A DNA stretch of 64,000 bases from Arenibacter latericius DSM 15913 (GTDB lineage: Bacteria; Bacteroidota; Bacteroidia; Flavobacteriales; Flavobacteriaceae). The position numbers and the translations under genes were made by a program. Where the stretch lies: NCBI RefSeq assembly GCF_000424985.1, contig NZ_KE384287.1, positions 17,855-81,854 on the forward strand. The letters run 5' to 3'. Every line of letters begins with the position of its first letter. Within the stretch, counting starts at the first letter, position 1. The notes beneath the pieces are model-generated. The model saw only the letters and a list, made by a program, of their open reading frames with translations, was not told the DNA's origin and did no database searches. This document shows, in pieces, positions 35,448 to 45,436 of this stretch.

Positions 35448-36781
35448 TGCTAAATAGATTTCTCTTTACGAAGATTGATAACAGTGCGCTATTGATTTTT
35501 CGTATGTTTTTTGGGATGCTCATTAGTTTAGAATGCTACGGAGCAATTATTACAGGATGGGTAAAACGTAACCTAATAGCCCCCCAATTCACCTTTGCTT
35601 TTATAGGTTTTGAATGGCTGCAACCCTTGCCGGGAGCAGGTATGTATTACTATTTTTTTGTTATGGGTACCTTAGGAATTTGTATTGCTCTAGGGTATAA
35701 ATATAGGTTTAGCATGTTGGTCTTTACCATTTTATGGGCAGGGGTGTACCTTATGCAAAAGACTGCCTATAACAACCATTACTACCTATTACTGTTGCTT
35801 TCTGGTATAATGTTTTTCTTGCCAGCAAATAAGAATTATTCCATAGATGCAAGACTAGATCCTAGTATTAAAGAGAATACTATGTTCGCTTATGTAAAAT
35901 GGGTGATTGTGCTACAACTGCTTATAGTTTACACCTACGCAGCTATAGCAAAAATGTACGGGGACTGGTTAGATTTTAGTTTTTTAAAGGTTCTCTTTCA
36001 TGGAAAAGCCCATTACCCCTTGGTGGGTGATCTTTTGCAGCATACTGCTGTTCATCAATTTATTGGGGTGTCGGGTATTTTGTTCGATTTACTGATAGTA
36101 CCAGCCCTACTTTGGAAGCCTATTAGGAAATGGGCGTTTATAGCATCAATCTTTTTTCATCTTTTTAATTCTATTGTTTTTCAAATAGGAATCTTCCCTT
36201 ATTTAGCCCTGGCCTTTACTTTGTTTTTTTATCCGCCAGAAGTGATACGCAAGATATTTCTCAAAAATAAAATAGCTTTTGTAAAGGGCGATTTTCAACC
36301 CCCATCCAATAAAAAATGGATTGTTGGGTTTATAATGCTCTATTTTTCGGTGCAATTGGCACTTCCTGTCAGACATTACTTTATTAAGGATGATGTGTTA
36401 TGGACAGAAGAAGGGCATAGGATGAGTTGGAGAATGATGCTGCGCAGTAGGCAGGGTGTAGCAACCTATAAGGTAGTTAGTAAATCTACAGGAGATGTTT
36501 ATATGGTAGATCAAGACACTTATATGACGAAATCTCAACAGCGGAAAACGGCGAGTTATCCAGATTTTATTTGGCAATTTGCCCAGCATTTGAAGAAAGA
36601 ATATAAAGAAAAGGGGGAAGAAGTGTCCGTTTTTGTAGATTCTAAAGTAGGAATTAATGGTAAGCCCTTGCGTCCTTTTATAGATCCAAATGTAGATTTG
36701 GCCAATGAACCTTGGAATTATTTTCGACATAACCCATGGATTTTGCCCTCTAGAATTGAAGATTTTTCGCTAGAAAATTAA
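35447..36781 (+). CDS. HTTM-domain (vitamin K carboxylase-like) membrane protein
   Basis: A 444-residue polytopic membrane protein with about seven to eight hydrophobic segments in the first 300 residues, e.g. ALLIFRMFFGMLISLECYGA, YYLLLLLSGIMFFLPA and WAFIASIFFHLFNSIVF. The pattern fits the HTTM family, related to the vitamin K-dependent gamma-carboxylase membrane domain. The C-terminal third is soluble and contains RMSWRMMLRSRQG. It overlaps the stop of ribF by one base, so it is in the ribF operon. The role in bacteria is not established; a flavin or quinone link suggested by the operon is inference. Confidence 0.82.
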   Translation: MLNRFLFTKIDNSALLIFRMFFGMLISLECYGAIITGWVKRNLIAPQFTFAFIGFEWLQPLPGAGMYYYFFVMGTLGICIALGYKYRFSMLVFTILWAGVYLMQKTAYNNHYYLLLLLSGIMFFLPANKNYSIDARLDPSIKENTMFAYVKWVIVLQLLIVYTYAAIAKMYGDWLDFSFLKVLFHGKAHYPLVGDLLQHTAVHQFIGVSGILFDLLIVPALLWKPIRKWAFIASIFFHLFNSIVFQIGIFPYLALAFTLFFYPPEVIRKIFLKNKIAFVKGDFQPPSNKKWIVGFIMLYFSVQLALPVRHYFIKDDVLWTEEGHRMSWRMMLRSRQGVATYKVVSKSTGDVYMVDQDTYMTKSQQRKTASYPDFIWQFAQHLKKEYKEKGEEVSVFVDSKVGINGKPLRPFIDPNVDLANEPWNYFRHNPWILPSRIEDFSLEN

Positions 36782-36852
36782 TAAGTAGTGTTTTCTTTTA
36801 GATTAATTTTTGTGTCCAAGGCCTGTAAGTAGAAATTGTTAGGGTAATAAAA

Positions 36853-36883
36853 TTGATTCCTTCTCCAATTAACCTTAAATTTG
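36853..36883 (+). promoter_or_regulatory. Promoter for serS
   Basis: TTG (36853-36855), 20 bases, TAAATTTG (36876-36883). The TTG is the -33 element rather than a start codon, which fixes serS at the ATG at 36904. Confidence 0.7.
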
Positions 36884-36903
36884 ACCTCCAAAAAAATAGA
36901 AAC

Positions 36904-38175
36904 ATGCTACAGTTACAGGCGATACGTGAAGATAAAGAAAAGGTGATAGCGGCGCTAGCAAAGCGAAATATAGACGCGCAACCACTTTTGGATAAGGTAC
37001 TTCAGTTAGATGAAGAAAGAAGGGCTACACAAGCCCAACTAGATAGTACCTTGGCTGAGTCCAATAAATTATCCAAAGAGATTGGAATTCTTTATAAAAG
37101 CGGGAAGGCGCAAGAAGCTAATGCTTTAAAAGAGCGTACCGGAAACTTAAAGGAAGAGTCTAAGGCGTTGCAGGAAACTTTAACGACCACAGCCCAAGAA
37201 TTGCAGGATATATTATATCAAATTCCTAATGTGCCTCATTCTTCCGTACCTGCTGGTAGTACCGAGGAAGATAACGAGGAAATATTTAAAGAGGGGGAAG
37301 TTCCTGTTTTAGTAGAGAATGCCCTTCCACACTGGGAACTAGCATCAAAATACGATATTATAGATTTTGAGCTAGGTGCTAAAATTTCTGGAGCAGGTTT
37401 TCCAGTATATAAAGGTAAAGGAGCTAGGCTCCAGAGAGCTTTAATTTCATACTTTTTAGATAAGAATACCGAAGCTGGTTATACGGAAATTCAAGTTCCT
37501 CATTTGGTTAACGAAGCTTCAGGTTTAGGAACTGGTCAATTACCAGATAAAGAAGGTCAAATGTATTATGTAGAGGCAGATGACCTTTATCTTATTCCTA
37601 CTTCAGAAGTGCCGATTACCAACTTGTTTAGGGATGAAATTGTTTCCGAATCCGACTTTCCCTTCACCTATACGGCATACACCCCTTGTTTTAGGAGAGA
37701 GGCTGGTAGCTATGGGGCGCATGTAAGGGGGTTGAATAGATTGCATCAATTTGATAAAGTGGAATTAGTACGTGTAGAGCACCCAGAAAAATCCTATGAA
37801 GCTTTAGACGGAATGGTAGAACACGTAAAAGGTATTCTTAGGGAATTGAAACTTCCTTATAGGATATTGCGACTTTGTGGAGGAGACCTTGGTTTTACTT
37901 CTGCATTGACCTATGATTTTGAAGTGTTCTCTACAGCACAGGATCGTTGGTTAGAAATTAGTTCAGTATCCAATTTTGAAACCTTTCAGTCTAATCGTTT
38001 AAAACTACGCTTTAGAGATGAAAAAGGGAAAATGCAATTGGCACATACCCTTAACGGTAGTTCATTGGCCTTGCCAAGAGTGTTAGCAGGAATTTTAGAA
38101 AATTATCAAACCGAAAACGGTATCGAGATTCCAGAAGTGCTAAGACCATATACCGGTTTCGATAGAATAGATTAA
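36904..38175 (+). CDS. serS: Seryl-tRNA synthetase
   Basis: A class II synthetase of 423 residues. An N-terminal long antiparallel coiled coil (tRNA-binding arm, about 25-105) is followed by the catalytic core with motif 2 (CFRREAGSYGAHVRGLNRLH) and motif 3 (HTLNGSSLALPRVLAGILEN). Length is normal. The start is the ATG at 36904, 21 bases after a promoter -7. A terminator follows at 38207. Confidence 0.97.
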   Translation: MLQLQAIREDKEKVIAALAKRNIDAQPLLDKVLQLDEERRATQAQLDSTLAESNKLSKEIGILYKSGKAQEANALKERTGNLKEESKALQETLTTTAQELQDILYQIPNVPHSSVPAGSTEEDNEEIFKEGEVPVLVENALPHWELASKYDIIDFELGAKISGAGFPVYKGKGARLQRALISYFLDKNTEAGYTEIQVPHLVNEASGLGTGQLPDKEGQMYYVEADDLYLIPTSEVPITNLFRDEIVSESDFPFTYTAYTPCFRREAGSYGAHVRGLNRLHQFDKVELVRVEHPEKSYEALDGMVEHVKGILRELKLPYRILRLCGGDLGFTSALTYDFEVFSTAQDRWLEISSVSNFETFQSNRLKLRFRDEKGKMQLAHTLNGSSLALPRVLAGILENYQTENGIEIPEVLRPYTGFDRID

Positions 38176-38206
38176 TATTCTCTTTTTTAAAAACTGAACA
38201 TTTTTT

Positions 38207-38238
38207 AAACACCTCTAGAGTAGTCTAGGGGTGTTTTT
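38207..38238 (+). terminator. Terminator after serS
   Basis: AAACACCTCTAGA (38207-38219) pairs with TCTAGGGGTGTTT (38224-38236) with one G-T, followed by a T-run. Confidence 0.8.
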
Positions 38239-38372
38239 TACTTCTTAGTTATACGGATTTTGTCTCTCCCAGTACAGGTTAGTTTAACAGACTGCAGGTA
38301 GGCTTAAATCAATTATTGGGGTTTGTGTTAAAAATGCATACAATAGCTACCATTCACTTTGATCATTCTGCG

Positions 38373-38380
38373 TATCTTTG
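38373..38380 (+). promoter_or_regulatory. Promoter -7 for the exported TPR protein
   Basis: TATCTTTG matches the TAnnTTTG consensus and lies 14 bases before the TTG start at 38395. No good -33 was found. Confidence 0.45.
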
Positions 38381-38394
38381 ATTAAAAAGTAATT

Positions 38395-40179
38395 TTGCGA
38401 TTCATTCTCTTCTTTTTTCTTTGTTTTAGCGCTCAAATAGTGCTTTCCCAGGAAGATTTCTTGGCAAGGCAGTATTTTGAGGATGGGGAATTTGAGAAGG
38501 CAAAAGTATTTCTTGAAAAACTGGTGGATAAGAATCCTCGTCGGACAGATTTTACGGAGCGACTAATAGTTTGTTACCAAGAGTTAGAGCAATATGATAA
38601 AGCAGAAGAATTATTGCTTAATATCATGAAGCAAGGGATTATTTACCCCACAGGGTATATAGAGCTTGGTCGTAATTATGCCCTACAGGGATTGGAGAAA
38701 GAGGCAATAGAAAATTACGATCTAGCCATTGCGCAAATAGAGAAGCACCCTAACTATGGGTATGGAGTTGGGTATAAGTTTCAACATTATGTTTTGTTGG
38801 ATTATGCTATAAAAGCCTTCTCTCTAGCCATGGAGTTAAATCCTGCGCAGAATTTCGATTATCAAATCGCAAGGATTTATGGTGAGCAAGGTAAAATTGA
38901 TGAAATGTTTGGGGCTTACCTTAAACTGATTAGCGAAGGAAAGATTTCCCCAGCTAATGTCCTTCGCAATATCAATGATTTTATCACTTCGGATGCAGAG
39001 AATCCCAACAATATAAAGTTTAAACGTATCCTTTTACAAAATGCACAAAGAAATCCCGATGTGCTTTGGAACGAATTGTTAGGCTGGCTATTTGTGCAAC
39101 AAAAAGAATACAGTAGCGCGTTTAGTCAGGAAAGGGCAATTTACAGAAGGAGTGAGGGTAAATCGCTTCATCGTTTACAGGGGTTAGGGAAAATAGCATT
39201 AGATAACCAAGAAGTAGAAGTGGCGAGAGACGTGTATACGTTTATTGTTGAGAATAGTGATAATAAAAGAGAAGTGTTAGATGCGCAATTAAGTCTTATA
39301 GAGATAAGATTAATGGATGCGGAAGACAAGGAATTGTTATCCATAGAAAAGACCTTCTCGGAATTAATGCAGGAATATGGTTACCAAATGGAAACCCTTC
39401 AATTGCAAATTGCCTATGCAAATTTTCTAACTTTTAACAGAAATACTCCAGACCTAGCCATAGAAATTATGGAGAAATGTTTAGAATTGCCCTTGAATAA
39501 TTATGGGAATGCCTATATTAAAAATACTTTGGGAGATATTTTAGTATTTAATCAGGAGTTTAATCGTGCATTAATCTATTACTCTCAAATTCAGAAAAAC
39601 TTAAAAAATGATGTTTTAGGTCAAGAAGCACGATTTAAAGTGGCGCAGACCAGCTTTTATAAAGGGGATTTTGATTGGGCTTTAACGCAACTAAAGGTAT
39701 TGCGATCTGCAACCTCCCAATTAATAGCAAATGACGCCATGCAATTAAGCTTGTTAATTTCAGATAATTCTCTTGAAGATTCTACTCAAGTTGCCTTAAA
39801 AAAATATGCTCGGGCAAGTTTTCTGAATTATCAAAATAAAAAGGCCGAGGCGGTAGCCTTATTAGATGAGGTTTTAGAAAATCATAAGGGTGAGAAAATA
39901 GAGGATGAGGCTTTGCTAAAACAAGGGCAAATACTAACAGAATTAAAACAATATGGGAAGGCCGAATTTAATTACCTTAAAATAGTGGAGTTCTATGGAG
40001 GGGGTATTTTGGCAGACGACGCTCATTTTGCTTTGGCAGAATTGTATAATACTGTTTTAGTAAATCCGGAAAAGGCCAAATTTCATTATGAGCAGATAGT
40101 TTTTAATTATCAGGATAGTTATTATTTTCCACAGGCAAGGAGAAAATATAGAGCATTGCGGGGAGATAGTGTCAACTGA
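38395..40179 (+). CDS. Exported TPR-repeat protein
   Basis: A 594-residue protein with a signal peptide (RFILFFFLCFSAQIVLSQ) followed by TPR-like helical repeats along the whole chain (e.g. YFEDGEFEKAKVFLEKLVDKNP, YDKAEELLLNI, KAEFNYLKIVEFY). It probably serves as a periplasmic scaffold. The start is a TTG: an in-frame stop lies at 38383 and no ATG precedes the signal peptide. It lies 215 bases after serS with its own promoter-like element. No specific family was recognised. Confidence 0.8.
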   Translation: MRFILFFFLCFSAQIVLSQEDFLARQYFEDGEFEKAKVFLEKLVDKNPRRTDFTERLIVCYQELEQYDKAEELLLNIMKQGIIYPTGYIELGRNYALQGLEKEAIENYDLAIAQIEKHPNYGYGVGYKFQHYVLLDYAIKAFSLAMELNPAQNFDYQIARIYGEQGKIDEMFGAYLKLISEGKISPANVLRNINDFITSDAENPNNIKFKRILLQNAQRNPDVLWNELLGWLFVQQKEYSSAFSQERAIYRRSEGKSLHRLQGLGKIALDNQEVEVARDVYTFIVENSDNKREVLDAQLSLIEIRLMDAEDKELLSIEKTFSELMQEYGYQMETLQLQIAYANFLTFNRNTPDLAIEIMEKCLELPLNNYGNAYIKNTLGDILVFNQEFNRALIYYSQIQKNLKNDVLGQEARFKVAQTSFYKGDFDWALTQLKVLRSATSQLIANDAMQLSLLISDNSLEDSTQVALKKYARASFLNYQNKKAEAVALLDEVLENHKGEKIEDEALLKQGQILTELKQYGKAEFNYLKIVEFYGGGILADDAHFALAELYNTVLVNPEKAKFHYEQIVFNYQDSYYFPQARRKYRALRGDSVN

Positions 40180-40248
40180 TGCCACAGGCTAATAAGATTT
40201 TTAATAAATAGAATAATAAAACGCTTTTAAGAAGCACAAATTATAATT

Positions 40249-40560
40249 ATGTACATATATAACGTTACTGTAAATATTGACGAATCCATTGAGCAAGATT
40301 GGTTAAAATGGATGAACGACACCCATATCCCAGAGATGTTAGGAACAGGGAAATTCACTAAGGCGTTAATGACCCGGGTGATGGTAGAAGAAGAGATGGG
40401 CGGGCTTACATTTTCCGTTCAGTATACTACAGACTCCAAAGAAACTTTAAAAAAGTATTACGCAGAAGATGAAGAAAGGCTTAGCAAAAAACATACTGCG
40501 CTTTTTGAGGGTAAATTTGTTGCCTTTAGGACAGAATTGGCCGTTGTAGGTAACCATTAA
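40249..40560 (+). CDS. DUF4286 family protein
   Basis: A 103-residue small protein. MYIYNVTVNIDESIEQDWLKWM, HIPEMLGTGKF and a ferredoxin-like alpha/beta pattern (ALMTRVMVEEEMGGLTFSVQY) match the DUF4286 family of Bacteroidota. It is followed 21 bases later by rsmA. The function is unknown. Confidence 0.85.
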   Translation: MYIYNVTVNIDESIEQDWLKWMNDTHIPEMLGTGKFTKALMTRVMVEEEMGGLTFSVQYTTDSKETLKKYYAEDEERLSKKHTALFEGKFVAFRTELAVVGNH

Positions 40561-40581
40561 TAAAACCCATCAATTTAATAG

Positions 40582-41454
40582 ATGAGCAAAAAGCAAAAAA
40601 AGTCATATAAACCTTACCAAGGCAAGCCATTTAACTCTAAAAAAGACCAAGGTCCCGTAAAGGCAAAGAAATTTCTGGGGCAGCATTTTCTAAAGGATGA
40701 AGGAATTGCTAGGAAAATTGGGGAGACCCTTAGTTTGGAAGGGTATAGGAATGTTATTGAAATTGGTCCAGGAACTGGAGTGCTTACAAAATACCTAATA
40801 GAGAAGAATATAGATCTAGTAGCTATGGATCTAGATTCGGAATCCATAGAATATCTTAACGAGAGCTTTTCCTTGGAACATCAAAAATCTAAGCATCCCA
40901 AAGGTAGTTTTAAGGTTTTGGAAGCAGATTTTCTTCAATATGAACTTAAATCGCTTTTTGGAGAGGAGCAATTCGCCATTATTGGAAATTTCCCTTATAA
41001 TATCTCTACGCAGATTATTTTTAAAATGCTAGAATACAAGGAGTATATCCCAGAATTTTCGGGGATGTTCCAAAAAGAAGTTGCAGAAAGGATTTGTGAG
41101 AGTAAAGGGAGTAAAGCTTATGGGATACAATCAGTATTGGTACAGGCATTTTACCATGCGGAATATTTGTTTACTGTACCGCCACAAGTATTTAACCCCC
41201 CGCCTAAGGTAGAATCTGGGGTTTTAAGATTAACAAGAAAAACAGATTTGGAATTAGGTGTAGATGAAAAATTATTTAAAAAAGTGGTGAAAGCTGCTTT
41301 TAACCATCGTAGAAAAACACTTTGGAATAGTTTAAAAATTTTCAATCTCTCCGATGTTCTTAAAGAAGATGCTATATTTGGGCTCCGACCTGAACAATTG
41401 AGCGTTTCAGATTTCATTTCCTTGACACATAAAATACAAAATGACACCGTTTAA
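40582..41454 (+). CDS. rsmA: 16S rRNA (adenine1518/1519-N6) dimethyltransferase
   Basis: A 290-residue SAM-dependent KsgA-type enzyme. It has a basic N-terminal extension, then [22 protein letters not shown] motif [14 protein letters not shown], and catalytic motif [11 protein letters not shown] (the NFPYN variant of NLPYN). The C-terminal helical domain contains [14 protein letters not shown] and [12 protein letters not shown]. It dimethylates two adenines at the 3' end of 16S rRNA. Its end overlaps the mgtE start by 14 bases, so the two are coupled. Confidence 0.96.
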   Translation: MSKKQKKSYKPYQGKPFNSKKDQGPVKAKKFLGQHFLKDEGIARKIGETLSLEGYRNVIEIGPGTGVLTKYLIEKNIDLVAMDLDSESIEYLNESFSLEHQKSKHPKGSFKVLEADFLQYELKSLFGEEQFAIIGNFPYNISTQIIFKMLEYKEYIPEFSGMFQKEVAERICESKGSKAYGIQSVLVQAFYHAEYLFTVPPQVFNPPPKVESGVLRLTRKTDLELGVDEKLFKKVVKAAFNHRRKTLWNSLKIFNLSDVLKEDAIFGLRPEQLSVSDFISLTHKIQNDTV

Positions 41455-42799
41455 ACTCACCGAAGAATTTATAGCTGAAATAGAACAGCTCATAGATAAC
41501 CAAAAGGATGAAACTATAATTTCCTTATTGGCAGAGGTGCATTATGCGGATGTGGCAGAATTGATGAATGATCTAGATGAAGATCATGCCACTTACCTAA
41601 TTAAATTATTAGATACCGAGAAAACCTCGGAAACCCTTACGGAGTTAGATGAGGATGTAAGGGAAACTATTTTAGGAAACCTCTCTGCTAAGGAGATTGC
41701 AGAGGAGCTAAATGAATTGGATACGGATGATGCCGTGGATATCATAGGGGAGCTTCCTAAAAAAATAGTGCAAGAGGTAATTTCCGAGTTAGAAGATAGA
41801 GAGCACGCAAAGGATATTGTAGACCTATTGCGATATGATGAGAATTCTGCTGGGGGATTAATGGCGAAGGAGCTGGTAAAAGTAAATGAGAATTGGAATG
41901 TGCTTACCTGTGTTAAGGAAATGAGGGCACAGGCAGAGAATGTAACACGTGTGCATTCTATTTACGTGGTAGATGACGAGGGAAAACTAAAGGGAAGACT
42001 CTCCCTAAAAGACTTGTTAACTACCTCTACCAAGACCAATATTAAGGATGTTTATATCCCTAAGGTTGATTATGTAAATGTAAACGAGAGACCAGATGAG
42101 GTAGCGCGAATCATGATGAAATATGATTTGGAAGCTATTCCGGTAATAGATGAAATTGGTAGATTGGTTGGTAGGATTACTATTGATGATATTGTAGATG
42201 TAATCCGGGAAGAGGCAGAAAAAGATTACCAATTAGCAGCAGGTATTTCGCAAGATGTAGAAGCCGATGATAGCATTTGGCAACTTACGCGTGCACGTTT
42301 GCCTTGGCTATTTATTGGAATGATGGGAGGAATTGGGGCTGCAAGTATTATAAATGTGTATGAAGGCGCATTTGTAAAGTTTCCCATTCTACTTGCTTTT
42401 ATCCCTCTTATGCAGGCAACCGCAGGGAATGTAGGAGTGCAATCCTCCGCAATAGTGGTGCAGGGATTGGCAAACGATACTATTAAAAAAGGTGAAATTC
42501 TAGGGCGTCTATTAAAAGAACTTCTCTTAGGTTTGGTAAATGGATTAGCATTGGCTGCCATCTTTATTTTAATCAGTCATTTTGGATTCGGCACAACTTA
42601 TATGGTGTCGTTTACCATAGGGATCGCGCTAGTTTCCGTAGTGGTAAACGCCGCTGTTATAGGCACCTTTATACCCATATTCTTAAATAAAAGAGGGATA
42701 GATCCTGCTATTGCTACGGGTCCGTTTATTACTACCAGTAATGACGTGCTGGGAATACTGATCTATTTTACTATTGCTAAACATATTTTAAATTTTTAG
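41441..42799 (+). CDS. mgtE: Magnesium transporter MgtE
   Basis: A 452-residue Mg2+ channel. An N-terminal MgtE_N superhelical domain ([18 protein letters not shown] repeats) is followed by a CBS domain pair (about 125-255, e.g. [19 protein letters not shown] and [19 protein letters not shown]). Five membrane segments from about residue 285 include [20 protein letters not shown], the conserved pore segment. It sits in the inner membrane, and Mg2+ binding to the cytosolic domains gates it. The stop codon runs into a structured intergenic element. Confidence 0.96.
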   Translation: MTPFKLTEEFIAEIEQLIDNQKDETIISLLAEVHYADVAELMNDLDEDHATYLIKLLDTEKTSETLTELDEDVRETILGNLSAKEIAEELNELDTDDAVDIIGELPKKIVQEVISELEDREHAKDIVDLLRYDENSAGGLMAKELVKVNENWNVLTCVKEMRAQAENVTRVHSIYVVDDEGKLKGRLSLKDLLTTSTKTNIKDVYIPKVDYVNVNERPDEVARIMMKYDLEAIPVIDEIGRLVGRITIDDIVDVIREEAEKDYQLAAGISQDVEADDSIWQLTRARLPWLFIGMMGGIGAASIINVYEGAFVKFPILLAFIPLMQATAGNVGVQSSAIVVQGLANDTIKKGEILGRLLKELLLGLVNGLALAAIFILISHFGFGTTYMVSFTIGIALVSVVVNAAVIGTFIPIFLNKRGIDPAIATGPFITTSNDVLGILIYFTIAKHILNF

Positions 42800-42868
42800 G
42801 GCGCTCCACCGCCTATAGCGGTGTCGGGCTTTCCGCGCTACACGGTAGCTTGCTGCAATCCCTAGCGC
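42798..42868. repeat. Structured intergenic element of Flavobacteriaceae type
   Basis: The GC-rich block directly after the mgtE stop has an outer stem GCGCT (42801-42805) with AGCGC (42864-42868), an inner hairpin ACCGC-CTATA-GCGGT (42808-42822), and the core GTCGGGCTTTCCGC followed by CAATCCCTAGCGC. I recall closely related GGGCGTTCC...TCGGGCT...CAATCCCTAACGC elements dispersed in many flavobacterial genomes; this identification is from memory. Its composition differs sharply from its AT-rich surroundings. Confidence 0.6.
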
Positions 42869-42985
42869 AAAAAAAATATATTTATACCAAGTTTAACGCT
42901 TTTAATAATTTGGAGGAAAACAAGTTATTCAGAATTGGAACTTTTGCCTTCAAAAAAATTAAAGAAACTAAAACAGATTTTACTT

Positions 42986-43924
42986 ATGAAAGTACTTCAC
43001 CTAGATGTAAATCACCCATTAATAATAGAACAATTTGCAGCTCAAGGCTTTCAAAACGATGAAGATTATACCTCCTCCAAAGAAGAGGTGGAAAAGAAGA
43101 TTGCCAATTATGATGGGATTATTATTAGAAGTAGGTTTACCTTAGATCAACAGTTTTTAGAACGTGCTACTAATCTAAAGTTTATTGGTCGGTTAGGAGC
43201 TGGATTAGAAAATATAGATACACGATATGCCAAAGAGAAGGGGATATTTTTAGCAGCTGCCCCAGAAGGAAACCGCAATGCAGTAGGAGAACATACGCTG
43301 GGAATGATTTTATCACTCTTTAATAAACTGAACAAGGCAGACAGGGAAGTTCGTGGTGGGAAATGGGACCGCGAAGGCAATAGGGGCTTAGAATTAGATG
43401 GAAAGACTGTTGGCATTATTGGCTATGGAAATATGGGGAAGGCCTTCGCTAAAAAACTAAGTGGTTTTGATGTAGAAGTAATATGTTATGATATTGTTGG
43501 TGGAGTAGGGGATGCTAATGCAAGGCAAGTAGGTATTATGGAATTTAAGCAGCGCTCACAGATTGTAAGTTTGCATGTGCCACAAACTCCTACTACTATA
43601 AATATGGTAGATGCTGAGTTTTTAAGTGACTTTAACAACCCTATATGGCTTTTTAATACCGCAAGGGGGAAATGTGTGGTTACAGAGGATTTGGTTGCCG
43701 CTATGGAAGAAGGAAAGGTTTTAGGGGCAGGATTAGATGTCTTGGAATACGAAAAGAAGTCTTTTGAGAATATGTTCGACGAACGCCAACTACCACCCGC
43801 ATTTAATTATTTAATAGCTTCAGAAAATGTGATTCTTACTCCACATGTGGCAGGCTGGACGGTAGAGAGTAAAATTAAATTGGCGCAGACCGTAGTAGAT
43901 AAGATTGTACAAAAATTCTGTTAA
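42986..43924 (+). CDS. D-isomer-specific 2-hydroxyacid dehydrogenase (phosphoglycerate dehydrogenase-like)
   Basis: A 312-residue NAD-dependent dehydrogenase. The NAD-binding Rossmann motif is VGIIGYGNMGKAFAKKL. The catalytic set appears as Arg in FNTARGKCV, Glu in LDVLEYEK and His in TPHVAGW. The start at the ATG at 42986 (MKVLHLDVNHPLI) is chosen over a TTG 17 codons earlier. It is shorter than three-domain SerA and lacks an ACT domain. SerA-like and hydroxypyruvate reductase-like roles are both possible, so no symbol is given. Confidence 0.88.
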   Translation: MKVLHLDVNHPLIIEQFAAQGFQNDEDYTSSKEEVEKKIANYDGIIIRSRFTLDQQFLERATNLKFIGRLGAGLENIDTRYAKEKGIFLAAAPEGNRNAVGEHTLGMILSLFNKLNKADREVRGGKWDREGNRGLELDGKTVGIIGYGNMGKAFAKKLSGFDVEVICYDIVGGVGDANARQVGIMEFKQRSQIVSLHVPQTPTTINMVDAEFLSDFNNPIWLFNTARGKCVVTEDLVAAMEEGKVLGAGLDVLEYEKKSFENMFDERQLPPAFNYLIASENVILTPHVAGWTVESKIKLAQTVVDKIVQKFC

Positions 43925-43952
43925 CTTTATAAGATAACCTTAATACTTATAA

Positions 43953-44414
43953 ATGGAATATAAGGCAGATTCCCCAGAAGAATATATAGAGCAGCTTCCC
44001 GAAGATCGCAAAATAGCGATTGGAAAATTAAGGCAGGTAATTTTAGATAATCTGCCAGCCGGATTCCAAGAACAGATAAGTTATGGTATGCTGGGGTATG
44101 TGGTTCCCCATACCCTATACCCAAATGGGTATCATTGCGATCCTAAGCTGCCACTTCCTTTTATAAACCTTGCTTCTCAAAAGAATTTTGTGGCGGTGTA
44201 TCATTCAGGAATCTACGCTAGTAAGGAATTATTAGATTGGTTTGTAGGTGAATATCCTAAACACATGACAACAAAATTGGATATGGGAAAGAGTTGCATC
44301 AGATTTAAGAAAATGGACACTATTCCCTATAATCTTATTGGTGAGCTTTGTTCCAAAATGACGGTTGCGGAGTGGGTATCACTGTATGAGGCTAATGTTG
44401 GACGTAAAAAATAA
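43953..44414 (+). CDS. DUF1801 domain protein
   Basis: A 153-residue protein with the DUF1801 pattern: DSPEEYIEQLPEDRKIAIGKLRQVI, then EQISYGMLGYVVP and a terminal SCIRFKKMDTIPYNLIG segment. Members of this family have a frataxin-like fold (YdhG type) but no proven general function. Length is complete. Confidence 0.85.
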   Translation: MEYKADSPEEYIEQLPEDRKIAIGKLRQVILDNLPAGFQEQISYGMLGYVVPHTLYPNGYHCDPKLPLPFINLASQKNFVAVYHSGIYASKELLDWFVGEYPKHMTTKLDMGKSCIRFKKMDTIPYNLIGELCSKMTVAEWVSLYEANVGRKK

Positions 44415-44534
44415 ACACTACAAAATGTTATTTCCTTTAGGGGACTTTCAACTTGTCGATATTATTGGCTCTTTATTGTCTATCTTACTATAGTTTAGAA
44501 TAGATGTTGTACATTAATTGATTAAAATAGCCGT

Positions 44535-44921
44535 ATGAAAAAAAGAGTCACTGGTCTAGGGGGCTTTTTCTTTAAAACAAAGGATCCAGACAAAGTGAAA
44601 TCCTGGTATAATAAACATCTTGGTTTAAATACCGATCAATATGGTTGTACCTTCTGGTGGAAAGACAAAGAAGGTAATGACTGTAGTACCCAATTGAGTC
44701 CAATGAAAGAGGATACGACTTATTTTAAGCCTAGTAGGTCTACTTTTATGATGAACTTTAGGGTAGAAAATTTAGAAGAGCTCTTAAAGATTTTAAAAGA
44801 AGAAGGGGTTACGGTAATTGGTGAAATGGAAACCTACGAATACGGTAAATTTGGGTGGATATTGGATCCAGATGGGAATAAGTTAGAACTATGGGAGCCT
44901 ATAGATAAAGCATTTCTTTGA
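44535..44921 (+). CDS. VOC family (glyoxalase-like) protein
   Basis: A 128-residue protein with one VOC unit pair. It begins with GLGGFFFKTKDPDKVKSWYNKHLGL and ends with FGWILDPDGNKLELWEP, in which the Glu of LELWEP is the usual metal ligand. The substrate is unknown; such proteins include dioxygenases and glyoxalase-like enzymes. It is not obviously in an operon. Confidence 0.88.
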   Translation: MKKRVTGLGGFFFKTKDPDKVKSWYNKHLGLNTDQYGCTFWWKDKEGNDCSTQLSPMKEDTTYFKPSRSTFMMNFRVENLEELLKILKEEGVTVIGEMETYEYGKFGWILDPDGNKLELWEPIDKAFL

Positions 44922-44984
44922 AATGAAAATAATTGTTAAATTTAGATGAATTAATATTAAATAAACTAAACCACAACCACAATT

Positions 44985-45419
44985 ATGAGTGAAGAGAACA
45001 AAGATCTTGGAGATAAAGCTGAGGATGCTTTTGATAAAGCTAAAGAATCGGCAAAGGAATTTTCTGAAGACAGCAAGGAATCTGCAAAAGATTTTAGTAA
45101 CGAAGCAAAAAAAACTGCCAATGAGTTTAAAGAGGGCTTAGCTAGCGCTGGTGGAGAAAATAAAAAAGTTTTAGTAGGTATCCTAGCTATTGTTTTTGGA
45201 CAATTGGGAGTCCATAAATTTATGTTAGGCTATCAAAAGGAAGGAATAATTCTTTTGGTGACTACTATAATTGGTTATGTAACTATGTGCTTTATAATAG
45301 GGAGCTTTATAGTTATGGCAACGGCAATTGTTGGACTTATAGAAGGAATTATTTACCTAACTAAGACAGATGAAGAGTTTTATGCTACTTATCAAGTAGG
45401 TAAAAAACCATGGTTCTAA
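44985..45419 (+). CDS. TM2 domain membrane protein with charged helical N terminus
   Basis: A 144-residue protein. Residues 1-55 are a repetitive Lys/Glu/Ser/Asp amphipathic helix (KAKESAKEFSEDSKESAKDF). The remainder is a TM2 domain with two membrane segments (VLVGILAIVFGQLGVHKFML and the IILLVTTIIGYVTM to VMATAIVGLIEGIIYL region). The function of TM2 proteins in bacteria is unknown. A bidirectional terminator follows. Confidence 0.85.
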   Translation: MSEENKDLGDKAEDAFDKAKESAKEFSEDSKESAKDFSNEAKKTANEFKEGLASAGGENKKVLVGILAIVFGQLGVHKFMLGYQKEGIILLVTTIIGYVTMCFIIGSFIVMATAIVGLIEGIIYLTKTDEEFYATYQVGKKPWF

Positions 45420-45436
45420 CCTAAATTAATCCTAAT

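Noticed and set aside
42850-43062. Plus-strand 70-codon frame before the 2-hydroxyacid dehydrogenase
   Set aside because: It starts in the structured element and overlaps the real gene in another frame.
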